Positions 9,382 to 18,924 of a stretch of DNA of 64,000 nucleotides are shown here, piece after piece. The notes below the pieces were generated by a model. The model searched no databases, had not been told where the DNA came from, and worked only from the letters and a program-made list of their open reading frames with translations. Numbering within the stretch: position 1 is the first letter of the stretch; each line of letters opens with the position of its first letter. The stretch is from Bradyrhizobium sp. LMTR 3 (GTDB lineage Bacteria > Pseudomonadota > Alphaproteobacteria > Rhizobiales > Xanthobacteraceae), in NCBI RefSeq assembly GCF_001693485.1, contig NZ_MAXC01000012.1, positions 868,001 to 932,000 on the forward strand. The letters run 5' to 3'. Position numbers and translations under genes: made by a program.

Positions 9382-9576
9382 ATGAGTGCGGTCTATGCTC
9401 GGAGCAGCGCGCTTTTCGGGCTGCAGCATGCGTACCGCATCAATCCTGCCGAGCTGATCGAGGCCAAGGCGGCGCCTGACAGATCGACCGCCGCTCAGAT
9501 CGCCAGGGCCGGTGCGAAGCGCCCAACCGAGCTCATCGAAAAGACAGGCGGCTCGGTGAATCGCGCTTCGCGCTAG
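9382..9576 (+). CDS. small hypothetical protein, paralogue of 63094-63279
   Basis: A 64-residue product beginning MSAVYARSSALFGLQHAYR. It aligns by eye with residues 14 onward of the small protein at 63094 (MAAVYARKCSALAKLQEAYC), and the shared DNA continues upstream to about 9343. There a one-base deletion breaks the frame of the original N-terminus, so this copy is either shortened or decaying. No family is recognised. Confidence 0.45.
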   Translation: MSAVYARSSALFGLQHAYRINPAELIEAKAAPDRSTAAQIARAGAKRPTELIEKTGGSVNRASR

Positions 9577-9596
9577 AACGCCAAAGGAGGCAAACA

Positions 9597-9836
9597 ATGA
9601 TGTCTTGGCAGACAGACACGGTACTCGGATCGATCGCGCTGATCGAACTCATGTTTCGTAAGCTTCGTGAAGTGATCGATACAGACAACTCGATCCCGCC
9701 TGAGCTGCGGCTTTCGTTGCACGCGACGCTGGATGAGCGTCTTCTCTCCGGGAAAAAGCGCCTTCTCGACAGTATCGGCAGGCAAAATGGCGCGGCGGCG
9801 ATGCCCATGTCACCACCAAGGAATAATTTGCAGTGA
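9597..9836 (+). CDS. small hypothetical protein, paralogue of 62404-62655
   Basis: A 79-residue protein preceded by AAAGGAGG, a strong ribosome binding site. The central part, FRKLREVIDTDNSIPPELRL, matches FRQMIDTNNSISPCVRV of the 83-residue protein at 62404, so the two are paralogues. The neighbours of both are also paralogous (9382 and 63094), which points to duplication of a two-gene unit. The protein is short, charged and probably helical; its function is unknown. Confidence 0.6.
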   Translation: MMSWQTDTVLGSIALIELMFRKLREVIDTDNSIPPELRLSLHATLDERLLSGKKRLLDSIGRQNGAAAMPMSPPRNNLQ

Positions 9837-10137
9837 ATGATACCACGCGCGGACAGATCACGGACCGCCAGCCCTTCCGGCGTACCGGCACCCCTCCCCG
9901 TCGCTGTTCCCGCCCTACGACACGAGGAAGTGGAACGTACTCGATCTGACGCGGAGGCGCGACGAACGTTATTATCCAAGCGGAGCCAGATGTTGTGTTC
10001 AGCTGCATCGCCAGATCAGTCAGATTATCGGTGCCACCAAACGCGAACAGCGCGGAGGCAACTTTAACGGTCGCGAACCTACGCAATCTCCGCACGCCTC
10101 AAAGGTTCGAAGTCAAACGCCACTCTGGAGCTAGTCT

Positions 10138-10662
10138 ATGAGCTGCCAATCGCCTCCCGGGATAAGCGATATTCGGTCCATCGAGGCGATCGAGTTTCGC
10201 CAAGCCATGCGAAATCTGGCGAGCGGCGTGTCCATTGTAGCGACCGGAACGGCCGACGGACGGCGCGGCTTAACTGTCAGCTCTATTATCTCGATCTGCA
10301 TGGAGCCTCCCTGCCTGCTGGTCGGCATTAATGCCAGTTCCGAAACTCACGACGCGATACTCGCCAACGGCACTTTTGGCGTGAGTCTTCTCGGCGGCAA
10401 TCAGCAGGACCTCGCACTGCGTTTCGCCGGCCGGCATGGCGCAAACGGTGTCCATCGTTTCGATACAGCGCCGTGGGATCAGGGCGTCCTTGACGTACCG
10501 GTTCTGCAAAGCGCAGTTTGTGTGCTCGAATGCGTCTTGCATCACCACCAAATCATAGGCACTCATGGGATCTTTATCGGCCGGATTGTCGCAACGCGAG
10601 CAGCTCAAGGCAATCCACTCATCAACTTCCGTGGCGAGCTTCGAACGCTACTGTACGGCTGA
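10138..10662 (+). CDS. flavin reductase-like FMN-binding protein
   Basis: A 174-residue protein of the flavin-reductase domain family (HpaC/RutF type), which supplies reduced FMN to a partner monooxygenase using NAD(P)H. Family stretches are FRQAMRNLASGVSIVATG at the N-terminus, GLTVSSIISICMEPPCLLVGIN in the FMN-binding core, GTFGVSLL, and a C-terminal pattern GNPLINFRGEL. A GGAG motif precedes the ATG. No monooxygenase is adjacent; the nearest candidate flavin enzyme in the window is the luciferase-like protein near 59 kb. Confidence 0.85.
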   Translation: MSCQSPPGISDIRSIEAIEFRQAMRNLASGVSIVATGTADGRRGLTVSSIISICMEPPCLLVGINASSETHDAILANGTFGVSLLGGNQQDLALRFAGRHGANGVHRFDTAPWDQGVLDVPVLQSAVCVLECVLHHHQIIGTHGIFIGRIVATRAAQGNPLINFRGELRTLLYG

Positions 10663-10824
10663 GTGCGTGTTTTCACCACAATGTCGCTATTCGTAACGAA
10701 ACTCTACGGCCAGGCTTATGTTGAAAGCCGCAATGAAGGAGCCGAGTTATGATCATAGAATACTCGTCCGAGAGGGGGGTGCAAACTGGCGGAGCCCTTT
10801 GATTTTTGCGGGTTTAAGCTCGTC

Positions 10825-11052
10825 TTGAAGGGCCCGCATGCCGCTAAGCCTTCAGACTTGAAAGGGATCACGCTCGTTGACCACGACAACGCGCTGGTGC
10901 CCGTTGATTTAGTGCCTATCCTGCCTGGCTGCCCCAAGGACAACGAAACCTGGGAAGCAGCCTACGCCAAGATGGTCGCAAGCGCGCGCGAGCGCGGCTG
11001 GATTGACGCTAAAGCAAATGCGATTCGCGCACACATCGAAAGAAGGTTCTGA
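10825..11052 (+). CDS. small hypothetical protein
   Basis: About 75 residues from a TTG at 10825. The frame is open from 10759 with credible coding sequence (KLAEPFDFCGFKLVLKG) but no ATG or GTG there, so the native start may have been lost. The tail WEAAYAKMVASARERGWIDAKANAIRAHIERRF looks like a genuine amphipathic helix. I do not recognise the family. Confidence 0.45.
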   Translation: MKGPHAAKPSDLKGITLVDHDNALVPVDLVPILPGCPKDNETWEAAYAKMVASARERGWIDAKANAIRAHIERRF

Positions 11053-11328
11053 TCAGAACAATCCGAGGCAGCTCGCATCCTGAGTTAGTGCCCTGCATGC
11101 GAGTGACACTCGTCCCTAATTGATCTCGATAGCGACTCCCTTGGCAGCTCGGCTTCATGCCCAGAAGCGGACAGCATGATGGCGGCAAGAAGATCAGCCC
11201 TGAATGGGAACCCGGCACGCATCAGCTGCGCCGCTCACCAAGACCGCGCCCTTAAGGCCTTGGCTCTGGCAACGCTAGCCCGGCTCGGGCCAGATGAACA
11301 TATGCACACGACCGCCGCCCAAAAGGAC

Positions 11329-11359
11329 TTGAATCGCACGTGGCGTCAAATTGTAAGAT
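11329..11359 (+). promoter_or_regulatory. NolA-type promoter upstream of a 45-codon ORF
   Basis: TTGAAT at 11329-11334 and TAAGAT at 11354-11359 are separated by exactly 19 bp. The spacer core GTGGCGTCAAATTG is nearly identical to that of the copy at 54539. It has the closest match to a consensus -10 of the five copies. The only downstream frame of note is 11451-11588. Confidence 0.65.
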
Positions 11360-11450
11360 CTCAAAACAGGTGGCGCCGGCTTCCGGCCGCGCCGCGCTCA
11401 ATCCGAGAAGCGTGGTTTTGTTCTGTCCGCACAGATCCCTGGAAGCTCGT

Positions 11451-11588
11451 ATGGCGACAAGATCGCGCAAACGCATAAGGGTCGACTGGGTTGCAGAAGC
11501 TCCCAAGGAGCTGTGGCGGCAAGCTTCGCTCGCCACGATCGGCGCGACACCGCAAGAGATTTCCGCGTATCTCGGAGCGGGAATGTGA
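11451..11588 (+). CDS. possible 45-residue protein downstream of a NolA-type promoter
   Basis: ATG 11451 opens a short frame (MATRSRKRIRVDWVAEAPK...) that ends at 11588. The N-terminus is strongly basic and the rest is mixed helical. It lies about 90 bp downstream of the -10 element of the NolA-type promoter. Its existence as a protein is supported only by position and composition. Confidence 0.3.
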   Translation: MATRSRKRIRVDWVAEAPKELWRQASLATIGATPQEISAYLGAGM

Positions 11589-12012
11589 AAAGACCTGACG
11601 GCTCCAGGAAGGTCTTGCTAGTCAATCACACTGAAGGCCGATGCCGGGCCATTGTCGGCCTCAAAGATGGAGATGCCGGAGCCGCCTATATGTGTGGCGA
11701 GCCTGTACTGAGAAGATCGCGAACGAAACTCTCGTCATGGTGCGCTTATCACCATTGTCGGATGCACGCAGCCCCTGTCGGGCAAAACTGAAGTACGTGA
11801 GCAAGAGCCTACACTTTGAGTCTGCCGATTACATTCACTCTACCTGAGCTCATGAGATCGTCACAAGCTGCACTTTTTTGCAGATACCTGACGGAAGGCT
11901 CCTCATCTAAGACAGTAAAGCCGTAATCGACACCTTCCGAGAGACGTTGAGGAGGTCTCATTGGCCGCTTCGGAAGGCAAGTACTGTGCAAGCCAGGGAA
12001 AATGGAAGACTA
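11589..12012 (+). other. intergenic stretch before the acyl-CoA synthetase
   Basis: No gene is recognised. A weak sigma-54-like element (GG-N10-GC, AGGCAAGTACTGTGCA) sits at 11975-11990, just before the start codon at 12013. No NifA site was found upstream, so its relevance is uncertain. Confidence 0.35.
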
Positions 12013-13548
12013 ATGGTTGATCTCTGCACGCTGATTGAGCGCAACGCGGCGTTCTCTCCCGACAAGGCCGCGATCCGTTTCGAGGGCGAGAGCTTGAGCT
12101 ACGCGCTGTTCAATCAACGGATCGAGCAGGTCGCGCGCGCCCTAAAAAGCCAGCTCGGTGTGGAGAGAGGCGATCGCGTCGCGATCCTCAGCCTTAACCG
12201 GCCTGACCATCTGGTGCTGCTCTATGCGTGCGCGCGGCTCGGCGCAATGCTCGTGCCACTGAACTGGAGGCTTGCGGTCGCCGAGCAGCTCTTCATCCTT
12301 TCCGACGCCGCCCCCAGGGTGCTGGTGGTCGAACAAGCCTTCGAGGCACTCCTGCCGGTGCTGGCGGAGCAACTGCCGGATATCTTTGTCGTAGGCTTGG
12401 ATTTTGTGCCCCTCGGCGGAAGTAAATGGGACGGCCTGCTGGACCGAGGGCGCGGCGATGGTCGCAATCCACACACGGACCTGTCTTGCCCGCTTCTGAT
12501 CGTCTATACCTCGGGCACCACAGGGCGGCCGAAAGGGGCTGTGCTGCGCCAAGAGGCGTTGCTGTGGAATGGGGTTATGAGTCAGCACATGCATGGCCTC
12601 ACCTCGGCTGATCATGTCTTGACAGTGTTGCCGCTGTTCCACGTGGGTGGCCTCAATATCCAGACGACGCCAGCGTTGCATCACGGCGCGACGGTTACGA
12701 TCCACACGCGGTTTACGCCAGAGGCGACGCTTGCTGCGTTCGAGCGCGAACGGCCAACTCTGACCGTGCTGGTGCCTGCCACGATTCAAGCCCTGACCGA
12801 GCATCCCCAGTGGTCGACCACCGACCTGACCTCACTCAGAGCAATTTCCACCGGCTCAACCATGGTGCCGCAGCACCTGATCGAACGCTTTGTCACACGC
12901 CGCGTACCAGTGCTGCAGGTGTATGGATCGACGGAGACCTGCCCAATTGCTGTCTATACGAGGCTCGGCGGTGATCTCTCACGTGAGGGTACGACTGGTC
13001 TGCCCGGCCTTTTCTGCGAAGCGGCAATCATCAATGATGGGGGCAACAAGCTGCCGCCAGGCACCCTGGGCGAGATCGCCGTGCGCGGGCCTAATGTCTT
13101 CTGCGAATATTGGGGCAATCAAGAAGCAACGCGCGAGGCGCTGCATAACGGCTGGTATCACACTGGCGACATCGGCCGCCGCGATGCCGATGGCTATTTT
13201 TGGGTCCATGATCGCAAGAAGAATCTGATCATTTCCGGCGGAGAAAACATTTATCCGGCGGAAGTCGAGCGTGTGCTTATGGAGCATCCCGATGTTGCAG
13301 AATGCGCTGTCGTCGGTCGGCCCGATTCTCGCTGGGATGAGGTACCAGTCGCCTATGTGATCAGGCGGTCGGGCGCGCGGATTGAAGCGGAAGCACTGAA
13401 CGCGCATATGCAGTCGCAGCTCGCCCGTTTCAAAGTGCCGCGCGAAATCATTTTCACGGAAGAATTGCCGCGAACGGGGTTGGGCAAGATCCAGCACTTT
13501 ATGCTGAAAGAGCTCGATGCGCGAAGCCAGCAGGGAGGTACCGAATGA
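12013..13548 (+). CDS. AMP-dependent acyl-CoA synthetase/ligase
   Basis: A 511-residue ANL-superfamily enzyme that activates a carboxylic acid with ATP and joins it to coenzyme A. The start at 12013 (MVDLCTLIERNA) is chosen for family fit; the frame is open from 11947. Motifs in order: YTSGTTGRPKGA (ATP loop, near residue 170), YGSTETCP (near 312), GWYHTGDIGRRDADGYFW and DRKKNLIISGGENIYPAEVE (A5-A8 region), and PRTGLGKIQ with the catalytic lysine near the C-terminus. It resembles medium/long-chain fatty or aromatic acid ligases; the substrate is not predictable. It could feed the acyl-CoA carboxylase 8 kb upstream. A truncated gene overlaps its stop codon. Confidence 0.9.
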   Translation: MVDLCTLIERNAAFSPDKAAIRFEGESLSYALFNQRIEQVARALKSQLGVERGDRVAILSLNRPDHLVLLYACARLGAMLVPLNWRLAVAEQLFILSDAAPRVLVVEQAFEALLPVLAEQLPDIFVVGLDFVPLGGSKWDGLLDRGRGDGRNPHTDLSCPLLIVYTSGTTGRPKGAVLRQEALLWNGVMSQHMHGLTSADHVLTVLPLFHVGGLNIQTTPALHHGATVTIHTRFTPEATLAAFERERPTLTVLVPATIQALTEHPQWSTTDLTSLRAISTGSTMVPQHLIERFVTRRVPVLQVYGSTETCPIAVYTRLGGDLSREGTTGLPGLFCEAAIINDGGNKLPPGTLGEIAVRGPNVFCEYWGNQEATREALHNGWYHTGDIGRRDADGYFWVHDRKKNLIISGGENIYPAEVERVLMEHPDVAECAVVGRPDSRWDEVPVAYVIRRSGARIEAEALNAHMQSQLARFKVPREIIFTEELPRTGLGKIQHFMLKELDARSQQGGTE

Positions 13549-13646
13549 ATATCGCGGATTGGGTCTGGCAGTATTTCCCTTGCATCCCGCAGGCGATCTT
13601 CCGTCTCAAGCTCACTAAGCCGTTTCGATCAACTGTTCTACATTAA
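13545..13646 (+). pseudogene. N-terminal remnant of a gene once translationally coupled to the ligase
   Basis: An ATGA overlap (13545-13548) joins the ligase stop to a new start reading MNIADWVWQYFPCIPQAIF and ending after 33 codons. The opening MNIADWVW resembles the start of another acyl-CoA synthetase, so this may be what is left of a second ligase in the operon. The identification is tentative. Confidence 0.35.
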
Positions 13647-13719
13647 TACGCTGCCGCACGTTCATCGTAGTGCGGGTTGCGCTTCCGTCGCAGTATGCCA
13701 AGTACCACGGAGCCTGTTG

Positions 13720-15036
13720 ATGCCGCGGATCCTAATTATGAACGCCGGTACCGCCCAAATGTCAGGTGCCGATCTGACGGCAATCCAACTTTCGCTTGCA
13801 GCCAAGTCGGCCTGGCGCTCCGTATGGTTTGCGCAAGCGGGCGACCTAATTGTCTCTCCGGTAGCGATCCCAGATGACCTGCTTCATTACGTTGGCGCGA
13901 CGCTAAGGTTCGACCCATCGACTGTCCTGCTGCTCGTGCCAGAAAACGCGCACGAGACCCGAGTCCTTTGTGACTTCACTCTGCGGTCCAATACAATTAT
14001 TGAACAGATCCGCCGCCACATTCGTGAGAAAACACATTGGGAACTATGTGCTTGCTATTCTACTGAAGGCGTTGCGCGCTTGGCGGCAATGCTCGGCATA
14101 CAGCAGAACGGGGACGACTTCGCTCTGCAGCGAGGCCCTGATCTATTGAATCGTAAAAGCCACTTCCGTCAATTGGCAACAAGCGTCACGCTTCCGTTGC
14201 CCAGTGGATGCATAGCAACAAGCTCAGAAGAATTGTTCAGAGCGGTCAACTCCCTAAAGCCTGAAACCGGCAGCGTCATTGTAAAGTTAGATAATGGAGC
14301 CGGCGGGGTTGGAAATGTCATATTAACTGGCAAGGAGAGCGCTCCACTACCTGGGGCAAGGGAGACCCGGCGGGTCCTTTGGCCGTCGTTTGATCCTGAT
14401 GCACTTTGGTCTGAGATGACAACCCCCTCCTGTAAAACAGTCGTCGTAGAATCATACCACTTGGCCCGTTCTCTGTTCTACCTCGAGTTTGAAATCGAGG
14501 AAAATGGTTCAATCGCATACGTCAACAGTGGAAACATACGTCTGCATCGAAGCGAAGATCGGGCCGAAAGAGCTCTCGTCTGGACTGGTCTAGAGCTTCC
14601 GAGCGACCTGAGCAATGAGCAGTACTCGACCGCTTACGCGCACGCCTATCGATTTGTGGAGCTTGCGCGGACATTGGGTTACCGCGGACTGATCAACATA
14701 GACGCCATTTTCTCGATCGACGGGCGGCTGCTGTTTAATGAAGCGAACGGTCGGTGGGGCGGAGGCTCGGTACTGCACAGCATTGCTGACCGGTTGCTAG
14801 GAGCGGACTATTCCCATTCCTACGTGATTTCATCTGTGCGGAATGTCCGACTAAACTCCCTCCGAACGGCGCTTGATTGCTTTGTCGATGAAGGATTGCT
14901 ATTTGATAGCATACACAAGGAAGGCGTTATTCCACTTGCCGCCGACCAAGAGGCAGGCACGGTGGAGTGTCTCGTGATCGCGCGCGACAGGCTGGTGGGC
15001 CGGAATTTCGAGCATCGACTATTGAGGATAGTCTGA
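13720..15036 (+). CDS. ATP-grasp ligase with pre-ATP-grasp domain (PGM1-like)
   Basis: A 438-residue protein. The first ~120 residues form a substrate/pre-ATP-grasp domain (LLLVPENAHETRVLCDFTL). The rest is an ATP-grasp fold: VIVKLDNGAGGVGNVI near residue 190 for ATP binding, and GLINIDAIFSIDGRLLFNEANGRWGGGS near 325-350 with the acidic and asparagine metal ligands. The organisation recalls PGM1-type peptide ligases of pheganomycin synthesis, which join amino acids or peptides through acyl-phosphates. ATG 13720 was chosen over the adjacent TTG 13717. The two oxygenase genes to its right run towards it, about 1 kb away. No sigma-54 promoter with correct spacing was found upstream. Confidence 0.65.
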   Translation: MPRILIMNAGTAQMSGADLTAIQLSLAAKSAWRSVWFAQAGDLIVSPVAIPDDLLHYVGATLRFDPSTVLLLVPENAHETRVLCDFTLRSNTIIEQIRRHIREKTHWELCACYSTEGVARLAAMLGIQQNGDDFALQRGPDLLNRKSHFRQLATSVTLPLPSGCIATSSEELFRAVNSLKPETGSVIVKLDNGAGGVGNVILTGKESAPLPGARETRRVLWPSFDPDALWSEMTTPSCKTVVVESYHLARSLFYLEFEIEENGSIAYVNSGNIRLHRSEDRAERALVWTGLELPSDLSNEQYSTAYAHAYRFVELARTLGYRGLINIDAIFSIDGRLLFNEANGRWGGGSVLHSIADRLLGADYSHSYVISSVRNVRLNSLRTALDCFVDEGLLFDSIHKEGVIPLAADQEAGTVECLVIARDRLVGRNFEHRLLRIV

Positions 15037-16010
15037 TCTGGACCACTGCCCCATGTTCCACCCTTCAAGATGTTTTGTTCGGTCCATTTGTTCCAACTTG
15101 AACAACAGCCCTATTCCCAACCATCTGCTGGAGCCCAAAGGTGCCTGATGAGATGGCAAAGCACTCTCTTCAGTGGCCGCTCGCGCCGCTGTCGATTCTG
15201 CCATTCCAACCCACCTTGTTCGGCGCACGAATTGGTCACGCTTCTCATGACATACCACAACCGTGCAAGCGGTTTAGTTTCTGGACTCCCGACGCGCGGA
15301 GCACCAGACTTTCGGAGCGATGCAGATCGGCAGCCAACGTTGCGGTAATTGGCCCTGTTCTTCAGTTGATCAAAGTAGTTAGGCTGGCGCTGCGGCGTTT
15401 ATCGGTGCCATCTAAATTCCGCGCGCGAGTGCGACAGCATCGAGCAAGATCGTTTTCGTAAGCTTACGCTAAGTTACCAGACTACAACTAGTTCCGCTGC
15501 GACATGGCATGAAGCGCGGCAGACCTGCCGATCTGACCGAAGGACGCGTCCGCGACGGCGGTGCTCGACGTGAGAGCTCTCCAGAGGTTCGCGGCTCGCG
15601 ATCTCTAACTGGGCACGATCAATTCGGCTCGTGTCCTTTCGCGCTTGGCACCCAAAACCGAGACGCTCGTGCGTGATCGGTGACGCGGACTCCGGCGACG
15701 TTGACGGCACGCGATCACTGGGCCAGAGCGCGAGCATGCGCGCGAGCGTTGTCATTGTTGCCCATCGTCATGCCCCGGGGCTTCTCCGGCAGGAAGAGTT
15801 TGCTGGGCATACCGAACCAGCACAACCAATGAATGTGCGATAGCCCTGGGCGACAGGGCGATGGGTTGGCCAGAACAAAGTCCTTCCGTTATAGCGACGG
15901 GCTGACGAAGACCACAAAGTATCTTTGTGCGCAGCTACGGGCGCATCCAGCTAGGGCATCCAGCCTGCATCAATAGACCTCATTCGCGACGCCATTACAC
16001 GCCGTGCCAT
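15037..16010. other. convergent intergenic region without recognised genes
   Basis: Almost 1 kb between the ATP-grasp gene and the convergent dioxygenase gene. Short frames on both strands carry no family motifs, and no repeat or RNA gene was recognised. Confidence 0.4.
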
Positions 16011-16688
16011 CTAGCTAGCCGACCGCACTCGAGCGGCATGGTCTTCGACTATCCGGCGGTTCGCACCGTCGTATTTTGAACAAAAGTAGACGAGTGACCG
16101 ACGTTCCCCCGCGTGCACCTGCCTTACCTCATGCCAGAACCTACATGTTGTGATAAGCACCGTTCCTAAGTTTGGACGAAACACTTGGAGTTTACGATCG
16201 GTTGGATACACGACGAACTCACCGCCCTCGAACTCTGTCGCGAGCTGAACAATTACAGAATACTCGAAGTCGGGGTCGCTCTCAGCATCCAAATGGATGC
16301 CAACGAAGGACCGAGGCGGCATGCGATGCACTTGGCATCGACGAATCACGTACTCCGATGACGCTCCGAAGATCCTTCTAAGCGCAGAGACCCGCTCTTT
16401 TCTTTCCAGCAGTTCGATGATCTGCGCTGAAGCTGTACCATTCACGTTGCTAGGATTATGGCCGGCGTGATCTAGCCGCACTCGTTTCACAAAAACATTG
16501 TGACAATCGCCGGCATCTCCCTTCCGAACCTGTTCTTCTGGAATATCGGACTGCAGCTGATCGATCCTCGTCAACTCGTCTTTGGTGAACAGCGTATCGG
16601 GGGCAATCCGGACCGTACCTTTATCTGCCAGCTCTGCACGGTATTTCGCGATGGCATCTTCTGAAAGCAGATCAAGTTTATCACTCAT
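16011..16688 (-). CDS. 2-oxoglutarate/Fe(II)-dependent dioxygenase
   Basis: A 225-residue protein with the prolyl-4-hydroxylase/PiuC-type jelly-roll signature. VGIHLDAESDPDFEYSVIVQL supplies the His-x-Asp pair (about H132 and D134), GGEFVVYP follows, then FWHEVRQVHAGERRSLVYF supplies the distal histidine (about H186 or H192) and the arginine that binds 2-oxoglutarate. Such enzymes hydroxylate amino-acid or peptide substrates. It follows the diiron-like/GFA gene by 37 bp on the same strand and probably forms a two-gene operon with it. The substrate is unknown; the facing ATP-grasp ligase suggests an amino-acid-derived compound. Confidence 0.8.
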   Translation of the reverse strand: MSDKLDLLSEDAIAKYRAELADKGTVRIAPDTLFTKDELTRIDQLQSDIPEEQVRKGDAGDCHNVFVKRVRLDHAGHNPSNVNGTASAQIIELLERKERVSALRRIFGASSEYVIRRCQVHRMPPRSFVGIHLDAESDPDFEYSVIVQLATEFEGGEFVVYPTDRKLQVFRPNLGTVLITTCRFWHEVRQVHAGERRSLVYFCSKYDGANRRIVEDHAARVRSAS

Positions 16689-16725
16689 TGTGCGCGCCTT
16701 TCGGATTCACTCAAATTCGACTCTT

Positions 16726-17904
16726 CTAATCCGCCTGCAACGAGCGGATCGCCAGATCCCAATTCTGGCCGTCGAAATCATCTATTCTTATGCTTTCGAT
16801 CGTCGCTCCATCTAGGCATCGAACATTTACGCTGAATCCTGAAGGATTCGATCGCGGCCGATAAAATGGCTTGATGCCGCAAACCCGACAAAACGTATGC
16901 CGAGCGATGTTCTTATTGAACTGGTATGTAGTGAGGAGTTCTTCGCCGCATTCAATCCTGAGCTTGTCGTCGGCAACGAGCATGTGCAAAAATCCAGACA
17001 TTTCGCAGATTGAGCAATTGCACTTCACTGCAGAAATCTCTGCTGGCGCTCGTACGTAGAACTTGACAGACCCACAGTGACAGCGGCCACTGTGTTCAAC
17101 CTCCGGCCGACCATCTCCGTCAAGCGAATCAATTCCGACTAGATTGCGGCACCACTCTAAGCTGAGATCATACGCCCGGTCGAATTCATTCAAGAAACGG
17201 CTATTGCAGTCGGCAGGGACCAGTTCGCTAATGAGCCTGCTTGTCATCTCTCCGTGATATTTCTCCGCAGGATCCTCGCCGCCAACATGGACCTGGAAAT
17301 AATCAAGATCGTTAGATCGAGCATCAAAGGCTTTGACTAAAGTGGTCCAAAGTGCCTGGATCATTTCCGCAGCATGTAGCTCAAAGGCAACCATGTGGGC
17401 GCAGCGCATTATGGGGTCTCTCGACGACAAGCCATGATATAGCGCACGCAAGTACCGGCTCGTTCTGGCGCTGTAGTTAGGCTGTATTGCTCGGCCAAGT
17501 AGGCGCCACGCATCTCGTTTAAAGAGCTTTGAGTGGAAGTTTTCTATGTTCAGAGTACTGGGTAGCGCAGCGTTGCCGCCTTGTAGAACCCGACTATGAC
17601 CTCCCGTTTCATCCCAGCAGATAAAATTTGCGACCACACTGGTCAGCTCAACGTCCCTCGGGAGGTCTCGATTGCGATGTATTGCGTCGAATATGAGATC
17701 CCTTTGCGATCCCGCCTGCAGGTACGGGAATGCTTGTGACATCGCTAAGTATTCTGGCAGTAGACTGGCAACCCGATCTTTGGACATCTCCGCAGCGAAC
17801 GGATGGGGACCAAGCAGAGCCCGGGCTCGGCTAGCCAAGTGCTCGCCAACTGGTATCTCTGAAGGTTGTTGCAGCTTAGAAGGAGAAGCTTGGGATAACG
17901 TCAT
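16726..17904 (-). CDS. haem-oxygenase-like diiron protein fused to a GFA zinc domain
   Basis: A 392-residue fusion. Residues about 40-255 are all-helical. They carry AFELHAAE (E175, H177, E180) and DYFQVHVGGEDPAEKYHGEM (H206, E210/D211, H217), the spacing expected of haem-oxygenase-like diiron oxidases (HDO superfamily). Residues about 270-392 form a GFA/CENP-V-type domain: CHCGSVKF (C275, C277), CNCSIC (C295, C297, C300) and CRVCG (C339, C342), the usual zinc-thiol set. GFA domains bind or process thiol adducts. I do not know this fusion from characterised proteins. The 5' leader contains an AG microsatellite, and a sigma-54-like promoter lies further upstream. Confidence 0.7.
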   Translation of the reverse strand: MTLSQASPSKLQQPSEIPVGEHLASRARALLGPHPFAAEMSKDRVASLLPEYLAMSQAFPYLQAGSQRDLIFDAIHRNRDLPRDVELTSVVANFICWDETGGHSRVLQGGNAALPSTLNIENFHSKLFKRDAWRLLGRAIQPNYSARTSRYLRALYHGLSSRDPIMRCAHMVAFELHAAEMIQALWTTLVKAFDARSNDLDYFQVHVGGEDPAEKYHGEMTSRLISELVPADCNSRFLNEFDRAYDLSLEWCRNLVGIDSLDGDGRPEVEHSGRCHCGSVKFYVRAPAEISAVKCNCSICEMSGFLHMLVADDKLRIECGEELLTTYQFNKNIARHTFCRVCGIKPFYRPRSNPSGFSVNVRCLDGATIESIRIDDFDGQNWDLAIRSLQAD

Positions 17905-17916
17905 TCGAACCCGGGC

Positions 17917-17957
<41 letters not shown>

Positions 17958-17999
17958 CACCGGTTCTTCGTCCGGCATACTGTTTGTTGACTACAGTCA

Positions 18000-18015
18000 G
18001 GCAATTAGCATGCCA
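18000..18015 (-). promoter_or_regulatory. candidate sigma-54 promoter of the oxygenase pair
   Basis: On the minus strand TGGCATGCTAATTGCC has correct GG-N10-GC spacing and close matches to both -24 and -12 elements. It lies 96 bp upstream of the HDO-GFA start codon. No perfect NifA site is seen; the closest is TGT-N10-ATA near 18068, one base off. Confidence 0.5.
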
Positions 18016-18924
18016 GCACGCAGCGAATTGATAATGTTCTGCTTTCGAGATGCGGCCGTTGACCTTACGCGTGTCGGGCCCCCGATACGCCAGGATCGCG
18101 GCGATTGATCGGCTGCCTTGTTGCGGATCGCGCTGATCAAGCGTGACGCCCGCCGCAATTGCATCGCGCTTCGCGCCCGCCGATCCGCCCGGAGCTTGGC
18201 TTAGATCGAGCGCGATTTTAAAGACTGCAATCGAGAAAACCGCGCTCCGGCCGGCTGGACAAGAGGAACGCCTCTCACCGTGGCCAAGAGCGGAACGAGG
18301 GAGTCCGGCCGGCTCAGGCTTTGCGACGTCATCGTGCTGAAGTTCAGGCGCGGATGGCAGACGAAAAACGTGCGCAGGGTCCAGTACGTGTTGACCATTG
18401 CCCGGAAGGCGAAACCGCGATTGCGCTTCTCGCCGGACATCTCCATTTTTCGCCTATCTCGCCGGCCCCGGTAAGCTCAATTGCCTGCTCGACGTTGGGG
18501 TGTCGGCTCCTCGTGTGACGAGATCTCGTGGAAGGACTCGAGCTGGTCAGGAACAGCCGCTGGAAATGGCGATGAGCTGAGGGACCCGCTCTCCCCGACG
18601 CGGCGCCTCGGGTTCTCGATAAGTCGCTGCTTGTACTGCATCAAGTCGGCCCCCATCGTGCCTGCGTGTCGTCGTGTTCAGCCGTGTCGGACTGGAGACG
18701 TCTATGTGCGGAACCCGACAGGAAGGCGCAAGTATTCCACCGGCGCGTCGCCAAGCACATGGTTTCGCCCCTCTGCACCAAGCTCGCACAACGCCTTTTT
18801 TTGGCGCCCCTATTGCTGGGACACGGTGGGATACACTACGACCACGGCCGTCTCGCAGAAACGGCCTCGGAGTTCAGATGAAACTCGCTCGATCGATCCA
18901 AATCGATGCCATATAGGCTTGGCA
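18016..18924 (+). other. decayed DNA upstream of the ABC-transporter remnant
   Basis: No intact gene. Short stretches such as LLDVGVSAPRV near 18490, followed by a QEQPLEMAMS segment, recall the region before the signature motif of an ABC ATPase. The ATPase remnant may therefore begin here, but frames are broken and the match is weak. Confidence 0.3.

Noticed and set aside
11872..11886. CTGCAC-T6-GCA resembling a -24/-12 promoter before the acyl-CoA synthetase
   Set aside because: The spacing between the two elements is nine instead of the invariant ten bases, and it is too far from a plausible start.
13565..13583. TGGCAG...TTGCA before the ATP-grasp gene
   Set aside because: Both half elements look good but are 13 bases apart instead of 10, so sigma-54 could not use them.
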